NCBI GenBank assembly: GCA_949316495.1
Contig: OX439002.1
Span: forward strand, 51,251,531-51,315,530
From: Amphiduros pacificus
Lineage: Eukaryota; Annelida; Polychaeta; Phyllodocida; Hesionidae
Reading direction: 5' to 3'
DNA: 64,000 bases
The notes under the pieces were generated by a model. It saw only the letters and a program-made list of their open reading frames with translations, was not told the origin of the DNA and did not search any database. Below are positions 24,723-37,831 of this stretch, piece by piece (position 1 is the stretch's first letter; the number at the start of each line of letters is the position of its first letter). The translations under genes were made by a program, and so were the position numbers.

Positions 24723-27700
24723 GGTAATAATATTTGATGAATAATAACATTTCAAAGTTTAGAGTATAAACATTTATATTATACACGTGCTTTAAAATCT
24801 GATTTCATGAAAGCTTTAAGTTTGTAATCACCCCAGATCCGAATATACATATATACAGCCACGTTTAATAAGGGCGTCGCTATTTATGACAATTATGAAT
24901 ACAATTAAATGTCATTAGCTACCCAAGATAGAACTCTATGTATTGTAAATGGTAATGGGTGACATGATGTTGTCACGACCAAAGTGAGCTGTCACGCCAA
25001 GACTATATTCTAACCTGACAATGACGCTCATCAATAAGCTAAGATATTAGCCCACATTGTGTTAAATTGATTGTCCCGCTCTGATGAGGTGATATATGAA
25101 GATGTTGTAATGAGACAGGAAACGACAGTCACGCCAGGAGCAAACAACCGCCTGCCTCACCCTTTGCAAAGACTTCCCGAGGCGGAGGCTGGGGGGGCTT
25201 TGTTGAAGACAGGAATAATACTGATTAGCCAAGCTTGTTGTTTTCAATATGAGTAGGGTAGGGACCGACAGAAATGTGTTGATTTGGACAGGAAAAGTTA
25301 GTCCAAGATAATGAAGCTTGTCTGAGATTGGCCTGAGAAAGTGAATTAGTGAACATTGATAGCGATTTGGTCAATAGAATGGGATTGCCAGTGTCCCAGC
25401 TGCCACTTCGGCCAATCTTGAGATGCCAAGCAGGAAGGCTAAGGAAGGGTTAAGGCAATGGTCAGAATCAGCGCACGTTTACAATAGGCGGTGCAAAATG
25501 GCGAATTGCTGCAACAACTCAACAACCTCCTCCATCAGCGTATTCTATGAATGTTCTTGTCGCAAAGCTTTGTTTTATTGCCATGGAATCTGATCAATTT
25601 GGACATTTTAATTGTAGCTAGCATAATTTAGAGGTTTTACACAGGGAGAGACCTGTTGCTGGTGTGCCTATGGTAGCTCGGCATGCAAGGCCATGGACAT
25701 TGGCCGTCGCACTGCAGTACAGGAAGGGGCCCTTAAAGGCGCATCACAGCGTGGATGAGGTATTAAACATTAATGAGACGTGGGTGTTTCTTGTTGGACT
25801 TAAAACAACATATACTGGACTGTTATACACATGCTAAACACTCAGGTTAGAAATAATTACCCACATTACGTATGTCTCAAGAGATAAGCAATTTTAGAAG
25901 AATATCTTCTTTGATTCCCGTGTTTTATGAGTACAGTTGGACCTTCAGCTTGGAAAGTATCTCAAAGGAACCGCGCCTATTGCAGCTGCGCGGAACGAAT
26001 GCGTTAAAACATTCTGACAACAGGCAGAGTCGGTGTGAATTCTAAAAAGATATATGAAGTCTTCAAGCGCAATAAGGGTAAATTGACACAATATTGTGAA
26101 ATGCATTCCGCAGATATCAATATGTCATCATCAATTTACCATGGGATCTATTTTTAATATTTAGAATGGAACCTTTTCAGTCAGTACGGGGACGGGCCCT
26201 TTTTGTACTCAGGGATTTATTGTCTTAGACCTAAAAATGAACCTCCCAATAAAAATGGCATTTTCAGCAAAATTAAACCTTTCCTTGATCTGTACTTATT
26301 TCCTGATGTAAAATTTCTAAAGCACAATATTTTATCAATGGTAGATTTTTACCATTTTCTACATGTATTGACTGCATGATATTAACTTTGGCTGTATCTA
26401 AAATGATAAGTGTTCAGGTGATAGAGTTGGTATCATGAGGTTAGGAAATAACTTAGGATAAACATACTATCATGAGGTAAACATGATGATAAATTTAGAT
26501 AAAGTATCATTTGGTAGCACAATGTGTTTCTTTCCACAAGCGAATGTACCTATACCGTATAAGAAGGAATAATCATTCATTTGGGATAAAAAAAAAGTCG
26601 AATAGGGTATAGCTTTCCTATCATATGTGATACCTGCAGCCAAACTGTGAAAGCACCTAAACCAAGATGGCCGAAAGTTGATCGATGAAAAACACTAAAG
26701 GGCCAAACACATAATGAAACATTATGATTAGTGTCATGAGGTGAACATCAAATTAGATTAAGAAGCATAATGTTTAGCGCATGACACTAAATCTATCATG
26801 GATGTTATTCATAATAAGTATGCATAAGCCATATAACTAAAGGGGCTGATTACTAATGATCTATAAATTATATAAATTGCTTTGCTTTGTATATCTTGAC
26901 GTTACCAATAAGCTTTCAGCTAATTATCTGTGGATAATTTATAAACTTTGAATCTTTATGGTTGAAACGGATATTTATGACAATACCATTTTGACCGTAA
27001 AGTAATTAAATCTGCCTCTCTTTGACAGATTTTAATATGACCTTTAAACACTGTCATTTGCTTATTTCAGTTTTTTTGATAAACATGCAGTGAATCATCA
27101 GCTTGTAATAAGCAGTTTCTTTGTAATATTTTGAGTTCTTGTTTATTCCACTCAGTTCTGACAGAGAAGAAGTGATTGCTTGGAAGAAACTGTGATAGGT
27201 AAACATTAATTATATGCGCGATATTGCCAACCTTGAAAAGTAAAACGTGTAGAGGGGTATTTCAACGTGTTTCATCACAGGTATGATATTTTTCATCTCA
27301 CTTCTCCTCAAAAGGTCAGAAAGGTGTAATAGCTTTAAGCCTTGTTTGTCAGTGGCTCCCCCTAGAGTTGGGAGGGGTGTCACTTTGAGGGGTAAGGATG
27401 ACCTTGAGGTGTTTCGCCGGCTTGTACCGACCATATGACATTCGTTAACACATCCACCAAGGTGTGAAACTCATTACACTTACTTATGTCTCATGATGAC
27501 ATATTCATGGCTCATCATTTCGTGAATTTACGGTGTGAAGTTTCCACTAGACGTTAATTAATGTGATGCAGAAGGAACGCTTGAGTCTAATGAATGGACT
27601 CTGGGCAATACATTGATAATTTGTGTGAAGCTGATTGGGAGGCAACATGTATTGTCTGCTTGCTGGAAGCAGGTGCTCTCCAATGAATACCCCTAGATCC

Positions 27701-28082
27701 AACCCACCAATGATCTAATTAAGATACATACAAGTAAGCTTTATATCAAGGTCAAGGTCGCATACCTCCAGGCCCACGATTATTCAAGTGACTGGAGATT
27801 ATTCAATGCTAGGCAGATAATCTAATTAGTTATCTTCCACATCTAACTTTTATGTCTCAACACACTTTGAATGAAACATAATGTCCCGTTGATATGTGAC
27901 ACCCTGGGCTGATCCAGGAAAATGCGATTGGGAAGTATTGTAAATGAGTGTTATAATCATGAGGTTAGAAAGGTTGGGAGGGAGGAAAAATAGACAAGAA
28001 AAAGACATTAACAGTGATAGAGAGAGGTAAAGTGAGATAGGTTGAGAAAGGTATAGCAGGAGAGAGGTGTGTTGGTCATCTT

Positions 28083-28098
28083 CTCACTAGGGGGCGGT
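28083..28098 (+). promoter_or_regulatory. CTCF-like motif
   Basis: CTCACTAGGGGGCGGT matches the core of the CTCF consensus conserved across bilaterian animals (CCASYAGRKGGCRS), except at the first position. Motif matches alone are weak evidence of binding. Confidence 0.3.
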
Positions 28099-28205
28099 GT
28101 AATGACAGCCAGGTGAGCAGTTCAGTAGCGATATGCTAATTATTCTTGAAAGGATAAGATAACCTTGAGGCAGACTGCTGATAGGGGCAGCACCGGCGCA
28201 CAGAG

Positions 28206-28305
28206 ACCCCGGGAACTTAGACAAGACCCCGGGAACTTAGACAAGACCCCGGGAACTTAGACAAGACCCCGGGAACTTAGACAAGACCCCGGGAACTTAG
28301 ACAAG
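28206..28305. repeat. 20-bp tandem repeat, 5 identical copies
   Basis: Five copies of ACCCCGGGAACTTAGACAAG follow each other with no visible difference between them, which points to very recent expansion. Each unit contains CCCGGG, so the array adds a small CpG cluster to otherwise AT-rich DNA. Confidence 0.97.
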
Positions 28306-29863
28306 GTTTATAACAACACCTTATCTTCCGTAGATACACCTGACCTAAAGCCATTAATTTACTTACTTATTTACACGTCCAACAAAATGAACATGGTCAT
28401 TCTATTGACCTCTTGATATTATTTATAGGCGGACATTCACATGTCAGGACTTTATGATAATAACCACTTTTTCATTGACAAAATTTGATGATCAAAGTCA
28501 TGAAAATGTTATATCTTAAAGAGATAAGGAAACCATCACCCAAGGGTTCTCTGTTTCTTTCAATATTTCTTCTGAATGTTATTGTCTACGATGATATCTT
28601 ATTTCTTTGGTAATATTTGCACATTGTATCATTATTCAGAGTTTAAATCTTATTGTCAAATATTGTTTCAATATTCTTCTGTAAAAAAATAAGCGGAAAA
28701 GTGACTACCAAATCCTTCACATCAATCATTGTTGCTAAAAGTTAAAATAGCTTCTCTTGTCATTATTGTAGAGATTCATATTGAAATAAACAGATTACAA
28801 AAATGGGTTTTAGACCAGGATGAACAGTGCTTGGTGTTAGGTTCCTGCAAAGAATTGAATCTTCGCTCCTTGAATTTTAATATCAATGCCACCAGCATCG
28901 TCAAGGAAACAATCATGCAATGCTTGATTAAATTTCAGGGCACATTCTATCTCATTTTGATCCCTCCTCAATACGTGTACTGCTTTCTTGTGAAACAGTG
29001 AAGAACAATGTATTATTTTTAATATCCATTTTCTCCCTTCCTCAAAATTGACGATACTATTTGTTTTTTTGTTATCAATAAATAGATAATGACATGATTT
29101 CTAAAACAATTGTAAATATATGAAAGAAAGAACAGAATGGGTTCCCACAAGCGTTGAAATGGAGATGTACCAACGAATTTGTGGCAAATAAACTGTTGGT
29201 TGCCATGTGATTTGAATGCAAATAGATAGGAACCAGTCCACCACCGGGCACAGGTGTGACATTAATATTAAGACAAATAATGTCTTCATTAAAAGTCATC
29301 ATTAAAAAATATAGCATTGTTATTTTCAGTAAAAACCAATGCTATATTTCCTTGTTTACAGTTTGTGCAGCCGTGCTTTTCTTGCCTGGCATTGCACCCA
29401 TAACACCCACTGTTTGCTTATTTTCCCCTTCCGGTTGTTTAAAATTGTTAATGCATGCCATAAATGCACAAAATGTAATGTGTGTCATGAACGATTTCTG
29501 GACGAAACCCAATAATGAAATGTAGCTTAAACCTCTGACTCTCAGACCTTCAGTTTCCATAGACACAGTGTGTGCAGTGTTAGTAAAATATTAACGGTCA
29601 ACATATGGTATGTATTGAGCTTTTCATTTCAGTGTACATGTATGTGTACAAATGTAAAGTTCCGGTCGTTGACTTCCGTTGTTAAGATATTCCATTTTGT
29701 AATAGACAATCAGTTCTAACTGTCTCAGTTACTCTTGACAAACATGGATGGGATTTTCTGAAAGATAGTATTTATGTTTTCGAGAAATGATTAACATACA
29801 ATAATGAAAATACATAATTTCGAACGTCTCATTGAAAATGATGTCATACTGTTTCATGTACAG

Positions 29864-29933
29864 TAACAAAATGGCAGCTGCTTCCAGCCTCGGTTACAGC
29901 GATAACAATAGCAATATGCAACACAATACACAG
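29864..29933 (+). other. Candidate first coding exon
   Basis: An acceptor-like GTTTCATGTACAG ends at 29863. Seven bases later an ATG in strong start context (ACAAAATGG, 29871) opens a 21-codon frame beginning MAAASSLGYSDNNSN. It runs without a stop to a donor, CACAG|GTAATT, at 29934, giving a phase-0 exon. Ala/Ser/Asn-rich N-termini of this sort are common in transcription factors, but I do not recognise the protein and no following exon was found. It could be the 5' end of a gene whose later exons lie elsewhere, or coincidence. Confidence 0.25.
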
Positions 29934-32900
29934 GTAATTATACATCATACCACCATTTTATAGGCACCTGGTGAAATGAAGTGGCTTGGCGACGATTAAT
30001 GAGAGGCGACCACACCTCATAGCCTGATGAGTGACTTTACAAACCCTTCAAAAGTTAAGAAAAATAATAACCACATCTGAAGGGTTGTCCTGGTGGCTTT
30101 AAAATGTAATGAAGCATCTTGATAGGCTATGACCACTCTATTACGTCATATTGGACTGCATCATGTCTCATATTGTGCTTTTGAAATGGATTTGTAGTAG
30201 AAAAGGTCAGAAGTCTCTACAAACATTGATATGTTGACCTTTATCCCGCTTCGTTAATGGTATTTTCACAGAGAACTTATTAGGAAATTAAGATAAACTG
30301 CAGATTACGTCTAATGGGTGTCTTTATTAATGTTTGTTCCTATCCTCCACAACTCTTGATTCGATGGGCAAACATTGAAATATTGAAAACAGGCAAATCC
30401 TGACGACATAATTGTGGCTATGAGCTATACCGCCTCTCGGTCCATCCCGTTCCCTGAGAGCTGATTGCGACGCAAAGTTGTTCAGATTCACAGCAGCTTG
30501 TGTTGGCATCAGCAAGTTTTCCTTCATTGAAAGACCCTTGCAGGTACAGACAACATTTCAACGGGTCGTAAGTCCGTGTATATATTGGCCAACCTGGTCC
30601 TAATCACGTCCACTCCCATGATAGTGTCCGTATCAATCCGCAGTGCAGTATTTAAGTGCGTTCTGTAACGAACCAAACTTCCCCAATCATGACTCAACAT
30701 CTTTTGCCAAGTGCTTTTTAATTTCTCCCATGACATACGCATAGTGGCATTTTCTTTCATCTACTCTCCGTCTTCGCATCTCAACCCTTCATCATGGCAT
30801 ATAAACATCTTTTATTACTCGAACATAGCATTCAAGCACAGACATAGGTTTCTAGCACATCCCCAATATACGTAAACATTCGTGGGAAAAATAGTAGATT
30901 TATCTTACTGCCAATTTAATTTATCCCCCCCCCCCATAAAAAAAAACAAAAAACACCAAAAAACCAACAACAACAAAAAAAATGCTTTTCTTCTCACTGG
31001 AAACAGATTATCAATTGATTTATCCGAAGAAAAAAAAACAAATGATCCCAAACTTTTGAACATCTAGAACCAGACATAGATACAGCAGAACGGAGATTAT
31101 CTATATAACTTTTTTAAAGATTGTGTGTGGAAAATGATTAGTTCTCAGTTAGTTTTTTTTTCTTCTGATTCGTCGAGTTAAGAGTGGATTGAATACGTCA
31201 TCAGACTTCCAAGTAATGTATACCTCTGTACAACATGTTTGATATTACAGGCCTGCTACCATTAGCAACATATATACCATTGAAAACTTGCTTGCAGAAA
31301 TAATTTCTATGCACAAACATAGTTAGACACTTGATTAAACCATTTTTGTATCTGCCTGTCTTTCCATTGCATTGAATTGTTTTCTTGCTTTGTATTTTAT
31401 TGTATTGTTATCGTGTCAGCGGGGTTTCCTATAACCGTGGTTATTAGGTGTTTGCATTGCATCTAAGGTCTTTATTTTCATTAAAATGTCTCAGTTTTTG
31501 CCATGGAAGGTCTTGTTTTTTAATTGAATGGTTTGTATTGCATGGTCTTGTTTTTCCATTGGATGGCTATATGAACACACATGTGTAGATCAACTGGACT
31601 AAATGCTTTTGACATCATGAATTATATATATACTACATTTATAGAAGGAATGTGATATTAGCAGTGTCCGAAGTTATATTCTAAGCTTTTTTTCTTCCTA
31701 AAGTTAAAATATAAATCTGTGAAAAATAATGTACACATGTAAAAAGTCTAACAGAAAATTTGAAATAGAATACCTGGTAATTAATCATATATAAACAGGA
31801 AAATTATCATATGATATTGCCGGATTTATATTTCATTTTGTATTGTCTGTCCTTTTTACCTGGCATAAATTATCCTTGGCATAGTTCAAGTTGAGATCGT
31901 ACATATCCAGGTTACTTCCTAAAGCGCGATGAAGAGACGGTGTGTTATGGGCGCTATATAATATGTTTACATCATATGGATCCTATCAGGATTAGTCCCA
32001 CATTATGTTTACTAATCTCATATTCATCGTCAAAATGGACTTGAAATCCACCATTTCCAGAAACAGGATACATTGCTTATTATATTTAAGATTCCTATTT
32101 AGAGAGCTTGACCTGCAGTTATGACCCATGTCCCCGCCTTTCCCAATCGTAATGTCTCTAAATTCATACCCTTGTGTTATCTGTAACGTCCTTCGGTTTT
32201 TCACCCAACATGATTACATTTGGCGACGGGAAATAACATTAAGAAGAGTCAAAGTGATGACGCCATGGATACACAAAGGGGGAAACGTCATTTGACGTCA
32301 GATGCACCACTGCATTGTGGAGCTTCAGATCGTTGCGGTCACCCCTGTAATTAGACTGACCCACTTTTCACCACATTGTGCACACTCTCAGACAATGGCA
32401 AAACGATGCTGAGACCAAGAAGTAACAAAGATTTTTTTTCTTTTCTGACAAAACATGCGGCTGATACTGAATGACAGGCAACATGACTTCTTTTAATCCT
32501 TGAATCAAGTTCTTTTAAGCCGGGAATCGAGTTCGAACTGAGTCGTAAGTTGAAAATGATGGACAATGCATTTTATTTCTGAAAACCACGGGTTTAAAGT
32601 CTATTTTGACGTTGAATATGTGAATACTTAAGCAACAGGTTCAGGTATATTATTTGGTTTTCCATTCAGGACCACGTATATTATCATAATTAGTCATAGC
32701 ATATATATATGGATATGGGTATCCATGGATATCATTGGCATTCTGCTTTATTTCAAACCAGGTTTATGGTTAATCATCTAAATTAATGATATAAAGGCGT
32801 GATAATTATTATTTCAGCATTATATTATTTCCTGTTCACTATGTCAAGAATGCATTCACACATGTAATATGTATCTATCGCCAGGCGCTTTGATTGATTA

Positions 32901-33216
32901 AGACACCTTTTTCTGCCATTGTTTTCCAAATCATGGATTCTGATTGAGCGCATATCTGTAATCCTTTCATCTTGTTTCTTCACATCCATTTCCCATATGT
33001 TATGCGTCTCATGCAAATGACAATTGCTTTTTTTACTAGAGAAATTCCTACTTCAAAAACAGTTCATACATCAACAACTTTAACTTTGTTGCTATAATCT
33101 CACTTTATTTTTTTTTTTAAAAAGAAAGAAAATTGCAAAAAGAGATCCTAAAAAAGCCTTGAGTGAGGTGAAAGACTGTTTCCATGTCAGGTGTCAGTGA
33201 TGGTTTCTCTTGGCAG

Positions 33217-33386
33217 CTACTGAGCATTGAGATGGAGAGGCGGGGATGGCTACTTAGAATCCCGGGTGCCCTGTTGGGCGTCGGGCCTGCTCTCTCCTTA
33301 GCAGCCTTGCTGACCTCTGGGCACCGCCAACCCTTAATTTATCCCACTTCCGCCCTAAACTCAATAAAGAGCAATGGTCTCAGGAG
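33217..33386 (+). other. Candidate exon in GC-rich patch
   Basis: TTTCTCTTGGCAG (ending 33216) precedes a 170-base, relatively GC-rich segment that is open in one frame and ends AGGAG|GTAAGC at 33387. Encoded residues include MERRGWLLRIPGALLGVGPA, which is hydrophobic in part. No family is recognised. It could instead be an untranslated exon. Confidence 0.18.
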
Positions 33387-34369
33387 GTAAGCAATTTGGC
33401 AGAAGCCGGTGCTACATTATATGTTCCATACAATATATCAAGATCTCTTTGCCACAACACAGTTCTGTGTCTCTTTATCATACTCAGATCCTGTTAATAT
33501 CCTAACCAGTGCCTCGAAGTGGCTGCAAGCACACCATTACTGTGACATTTCCCTCCTTAAGTAAATGTCATATTTCATAGTTACTAGGTAAACTACGTCA
33601 TCTGAAAAAAACCTCTATTACAAATAGCCTCTCAGGCTAGTTGTAAATGTCAGTTTCATAAAATCTATTTACAGGAATCTCCTTATCCCCTGCCCAGTCT
33701 TTGTGATATAAAAGTCAATTGCTTTGAAGCTCATTTCGAGTCAAGGGGACATTTGTTAAGCAGCCAAGGAGAGTTATATGTTTGTATGGACATTTTCATC
33801 TTATCCCCAAGTCTTACTTGTCTTACACCCAATGATTCAACTATCATCTGAGCTCCTCATTGATATCTCTTCAATCAAAACTAAGGGTCTATGATGAAAT
33901 ATTCATTAGCTCCCGGGGCCAGAATCGCCTTAGTCGCCGAGGACCGTTTTTCTGGAGCAGTGCTAAGAATCTTCATTCATTGTAATGGATTTGTGAAATC
34001 GACTTGCATCTTGAACCTGAGCACATAGCCATCAACAGGTCTTAAGTTTTCTTTTAAAGTTCCAGTATAAATAATACATAATGCAGAGGATACTTAGTGA
34101 TCTCTATGGGCTTATAAAATATCCTTGTTTAAAACTCTAATGATTGGGACTAACATTTGGCGAACAGATCCGTCTACAAAGCATCAGCGGGGAGCTTTAC
34201 TCTTTGGGTATCATTAACAGACGGTTTAAGCACGGGGGCTTTTCCTTTATGCAGCTAAATTTAAAGATGGTTTACTTTGAATTTCGATCTATTACAGTGA
34301 CTTCAGAATCTGAATATGGAATATACAGAATTATTTATCCACTCACGAGAGATTTGTATAATGTTAAAT

Positions 34370-35142
34370 CCAATGGGAATCTGAAAAGCTCAGATAGTGC
34401 CCAAATTGTTTGATCAATGCAATGTCAATTTTCCCTTCTCCCGTATACAATATTGGGATGAAAGCTGAAATCAAAATCTTTCACGAGAACATCTTTAATC
34501 CATGTGTAAAATTGTTCATTTTACTTTCATGACCTTACAATGTGGATATTTCAATTGTAAACCACCCAATCCTTACATTCAGTGTTTTAAAACTAGCCTT
34601 GTATTGATTCACAATTCTGCCCAAATCTAAGAACACTTGTATACAAATCAGAAGTCTGTGATCCTGTTATGGGAACTGTGGAAAGGAATAGTGTTCCAGA
34701 GAAAACTATTTTATTCTGTGCTTAGTTGGGTGTGACACTGCCTTAATATTCTTTGCAAATATGAGCAATTGAGCAACCTGGGGCACAGAATTTGTAAACT
34801 TTCTAGGGAATAATCTCATCAATAGGGTGTTCCGCCACTCAATCACAGGCTTTTTCACATTTCTCGTGGACAAATCTCTACTTCTTGAAAGAAATATTGT
34901 GAGAAAGCAAAAGTTACGATTTTACACTGTCCAAAAATGCTTCATTATTTTATCATTGTAGGGGTTATATCCTTTAAATCTTGGAATAAATGAACCTATT
35001 TTTGATTTATCTGACACAATAAATGAACAGAAATTTGGTGGAAGAGTTTTCAGGCCTTCGGTATATATATACAGTGATATTATATATAGACACGTGGCTG
35101 AGATCAACCCTACTGTTATTTGGTTTGCAGACAGTTCATGGT
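34370..35142 (-). repeat. Dispersed repeat family A, copy 1
   Basis: Read on the - strand, this segment is collinear with 55819-56615 for nearly 800 bases. Shared landmarks in order are CTGTCTGCAAACCAAAT, TTGATCTCAGCCA with GTGTCTATATATA, ATTTAAAGGATAT, GGAACACCCT, TCCCTAG, GATCACAG, AGATTTGGGCAGAA, AAGGATTGG, CTTTCATCCC and CTTTTCAGATTCCC. Substitutions and small indels are numerous, so the copies are old. There is no coding capacity, and the family is unknown. Confidence 0.8.
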
Positions 35143-35293
35143 TAAAATTATGGTATTTATGCTCTCAGGAAATATTCAGATATTGAAATGTGTTAACATA
35201 TAGTGTCACCCTGCTAAGATTGACAACTTTTAAACTCTAGTATAACAATTATAATTTTGAATTTGTCAATGGTTATAAGTATAATCGGATATT

Positions 35294-35709
35294 AATTCTC
35301 CCTATCTGCTCTCCCATATACGCTGCATTTTCAGAGCGCTGCGATCGTATTTGACCCAATTCTTTGCACACGGCACATCCGGGAACAGCGGCGACAGCCT
35401 GTTTGGAGCATTGTCGCCTCTGCCTTTCATCTTTCTATCGTTGTTTATCTCACTTTTGCTTGTGTAATGTTGACATGAATTACGTAGATTGCAATATACT
35501 TATATAAAGATTACACAACAAACACTCTTTAGTGCTGACATTAGCGTGTCAATATACAATGTCAGTCTGAAATTTGCCTCCCATCTTGAAGCAAGGCGGG
35601 CGGAAGTTTACAGTGCAACATATTTCCCGTCATGCATCGCTCTCTCACGCCAATCCCGTCATTTTCTCACGGACCAGATAAAAAGCTGGGAGAGCAGATA
35701 GCGAGAATT
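35294..35709. mobile_element. MITE-like element with 24-bp inverted ends
   Basis: The ends are near-perfect inverted repeats. 35294-35317 reads AATTCTCCCTATCTGCTCTC then CCCA, and the complement of 35686-35709 is the same except for one base (G for C at position 8), 23 of 24 matching. The 416-base length and lack of coding sequence fit a miniature inverted-repeat transposable element. AATT at both outer edges could be a 4-bp target duplication or part of the inverted repeat. The interior is GC-richer than its surroundings. Confidence 0.55.
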
Positions 35710-35734
35710 GAAGTTACGATATAAGGTCAGGTAG

Positions 35735-36022
35735 AAGACTGCAACCTAAATCCCATGGTTAATAGAGGTTCTCAACCTAAATCCCATGGTCAGATAGAAA
35801 GAAGACTGCAACCTCAATCCCATGGTCAGATAGAAAGAAGACTGCAACCTCAATCCCATGGTCAGATAGGAGCCTTCAACCTCAATCCCATGGTCAGATA
35901 GGAGCCTTCAACCTCAATCCCATGGTCAGATAGGAGCCTTCAACCTCAATCCCATGGTCAGATAGGAGCCTTCAACCTCAATCCCATGGTCAGATAGGAG
36001 CCTTCAACCTAAATCCCAAGCA
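35735..36022. repeat. 32-36-bp minisatellite, about 8 copies
   Basis: Units share CAACCTCAATCCCATGGTCA. The first units carry GATAGAAAGAAGACTG (36 bp), and the later ones GATAGGAGCCTT (32 bp). The 32-bp type occurs in near-identical tandem copies at about 35860-36010, which suggests recent expansion of one variant. Confidence 0.93.
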
Positions 36023-36603
36023 CTGCGAATAGCTGTAGCACAAATCAAGGTCTCTGATAACCAGTATTTGGAAACTGGCAAGAACAAACATCTTTTCTTG
36101 ATTTCTCCATTCTTTCATATATATAATGCTCCCATTTTCCTTTTATGCTTCGTCTGAAGCACGATTCATCTTCATGCCTAATTTCATCTTTCGTCATATA
36201 TTCATTCATGTTTGTTTTTGTCTTACATTTGCTCATATTGAATCATTTAAACCACGTCCCTAAACAAAAGTATTCATCAAAGTCCTCGTAAAGAAAACTG
36301 TATAATTTGTTTTAAAAAAATATAAAACATAGGAGACCCATTCAGGTGTATGACTTGGAAATAATGAATTATACAATATTATTCTTCAACGTAGTACATT
36401 TCGTTAAAACCTCTCCTACCGTCAACACATTTATGCTATTCCACAAAATTACAAAAAGTAAAATTTAAAGTGGTTTGGAATTCTCACCGCTTGAAAAGGC
36501 CCTGCTGCCACCTGTGTGTTAAAATCTCTCACAATATGGTTGCACAATGAGTGACAAATTATGTGTGACCTCATTTGGTCACATTCATGAGTGACTAAAC
36601 AGA

Positions 36604-36800
36604 AGCGCAGTTGGAAAAAGAGCAAGCTTATAAACACCAGTTCCTATGTGGTGATCCAAAGGTTGTGGGTTCAATTAACGGTCGTGTGGGCATTGAATTC
36701 ATGTTACAAATTCTCATGAGCTGAATTGTCCTTGTAAATCTGTAACTAGGTTGTCAGGTTAAGGACCTTCGAGCTTGACCAATTTGAAACAACAAATCAA
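36604..36800 (+). mobile_element. SINE copy 2 (same family as 2978-3291)
   Basis: Homologous to the SINE at 2978-3291 but in + orientation and more diverged. Shared stretches include GTGGTGATCCAAAGGT followed by the B box (GTGGGTTC), TGTCCTTGTAAATCTGT, and AAGGACCT. The A-box region is damaged (GCGCAGTTGGAAAAAGAGC) and the 3' domain is lost after about 36790, where AAACAACAAATC may be the remains of a tail. No target-site duplication was found. Confidence 0.75.
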
Positions 36801-37050
36801 CATTTAAATTCATATTCACTACTGGTTACTATTACTGGTTACTACATTCAAATATAATTGATAGTTACAGTCATTTTTTAAAATCCCCTTAGATAATAGA
36901 GCAATCTTTCCACATGTGGGATTGACATTTATCTCCAGCCAATCCTTTTTGAAATATGTGACTTTAATGTACATTGCTGAGCATAACGAGGTCATGATGG
37001 CTGCCGTGATACCCGTATGTAAAGTGACTCCGGTGAAGGGTCAGGAAGCT

Positions 37051-37064
37051 GCCCCCTGGTGGCA
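37051..37064 (-). promoter_or_regulatory. CTCF-like motif
   Basis: The complement reads TGCCACCAGGGGGC, a perfect match to the core of the bilaterian CTCF consensus. It lies in a locally GC-richer patch. Binding is untested. Confidence 0.35.
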
Positions 37065-37635
37065 TTAGGAGGTACCATAATGGGTCTGATATTGACGTAT
37101 GTGCTCGGTGTTTGCTCTGTTGAAGCAGTAATGGTTCTTCGTCATTTCTATCTCTTATCTGTGCCACTTACGCAGCGTTTGTCGGCGGATGTGTAACATC
37201 TCTGCCGGTCATTCAAGTGCCCACCAGATCCATATCTGTCGGCTTAGCCACTCTGCACTCTGCGATTATCACCTCGTTTTGTCTAATTAGTGCATTGTGT
37301 GAGAATACATCACAGTTTGAGGCGGGTCCTGGCGGCTCACGGTTGTGAGTGATCGCTCCACTACCAATACAATCCCATAAACCAACCTTCCCATCTACAA
37401 ACACACTCATATATTTCTCAATAATTCGCCAGATCTGCTTTCAAATCAGCGGAACTTCCACAGAATGTGTTCTCATTATCTCGCGATGCTTAATATTACA
37501 ATTTTTCACGTGAATATTTTGTCCGTTATTATCTATTATCGATACACTGATAAATCACAGTAAGTGGTACAACATTTCCTCCAAAACATCAGAAGGAAAT
37601 TATAAGTAATGAACCTAGTGAAAATCTCAAATTTC

Positions 37636-37831
<196 letters not shown>

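Larger units (their letters stand above)
23024..28205. other. Gene-free stretch
   Basis: No gene is supportable. A few GC-richer patches (23100-23450, 25080-25250, 25380-25560) could be conserved non-coding DNA, but nothing in the sequence proves it. At 27746-27760 TCAAGGTCAAGGTCG holds tandem nuclear-receptor half-sites. Dispersed repeat B copy 2 lies at 24286-24722. The 120-codon frame at 23239-23601 has no recognisable domain. Confidence 0.5.
28306..34369. other. Gene-poor stretch with two exon candidates
   Basis: No complete gene is supportable. Candidate exons at 29864-29933 and 33217-33386 are listed separately. A run of C followed by A-rich simple sequence lies at 30926-30990. Two adjoining - strand open frames (30327-30527 and 30524-30760) show no recognisable domain. 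Confidence 0.5.
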
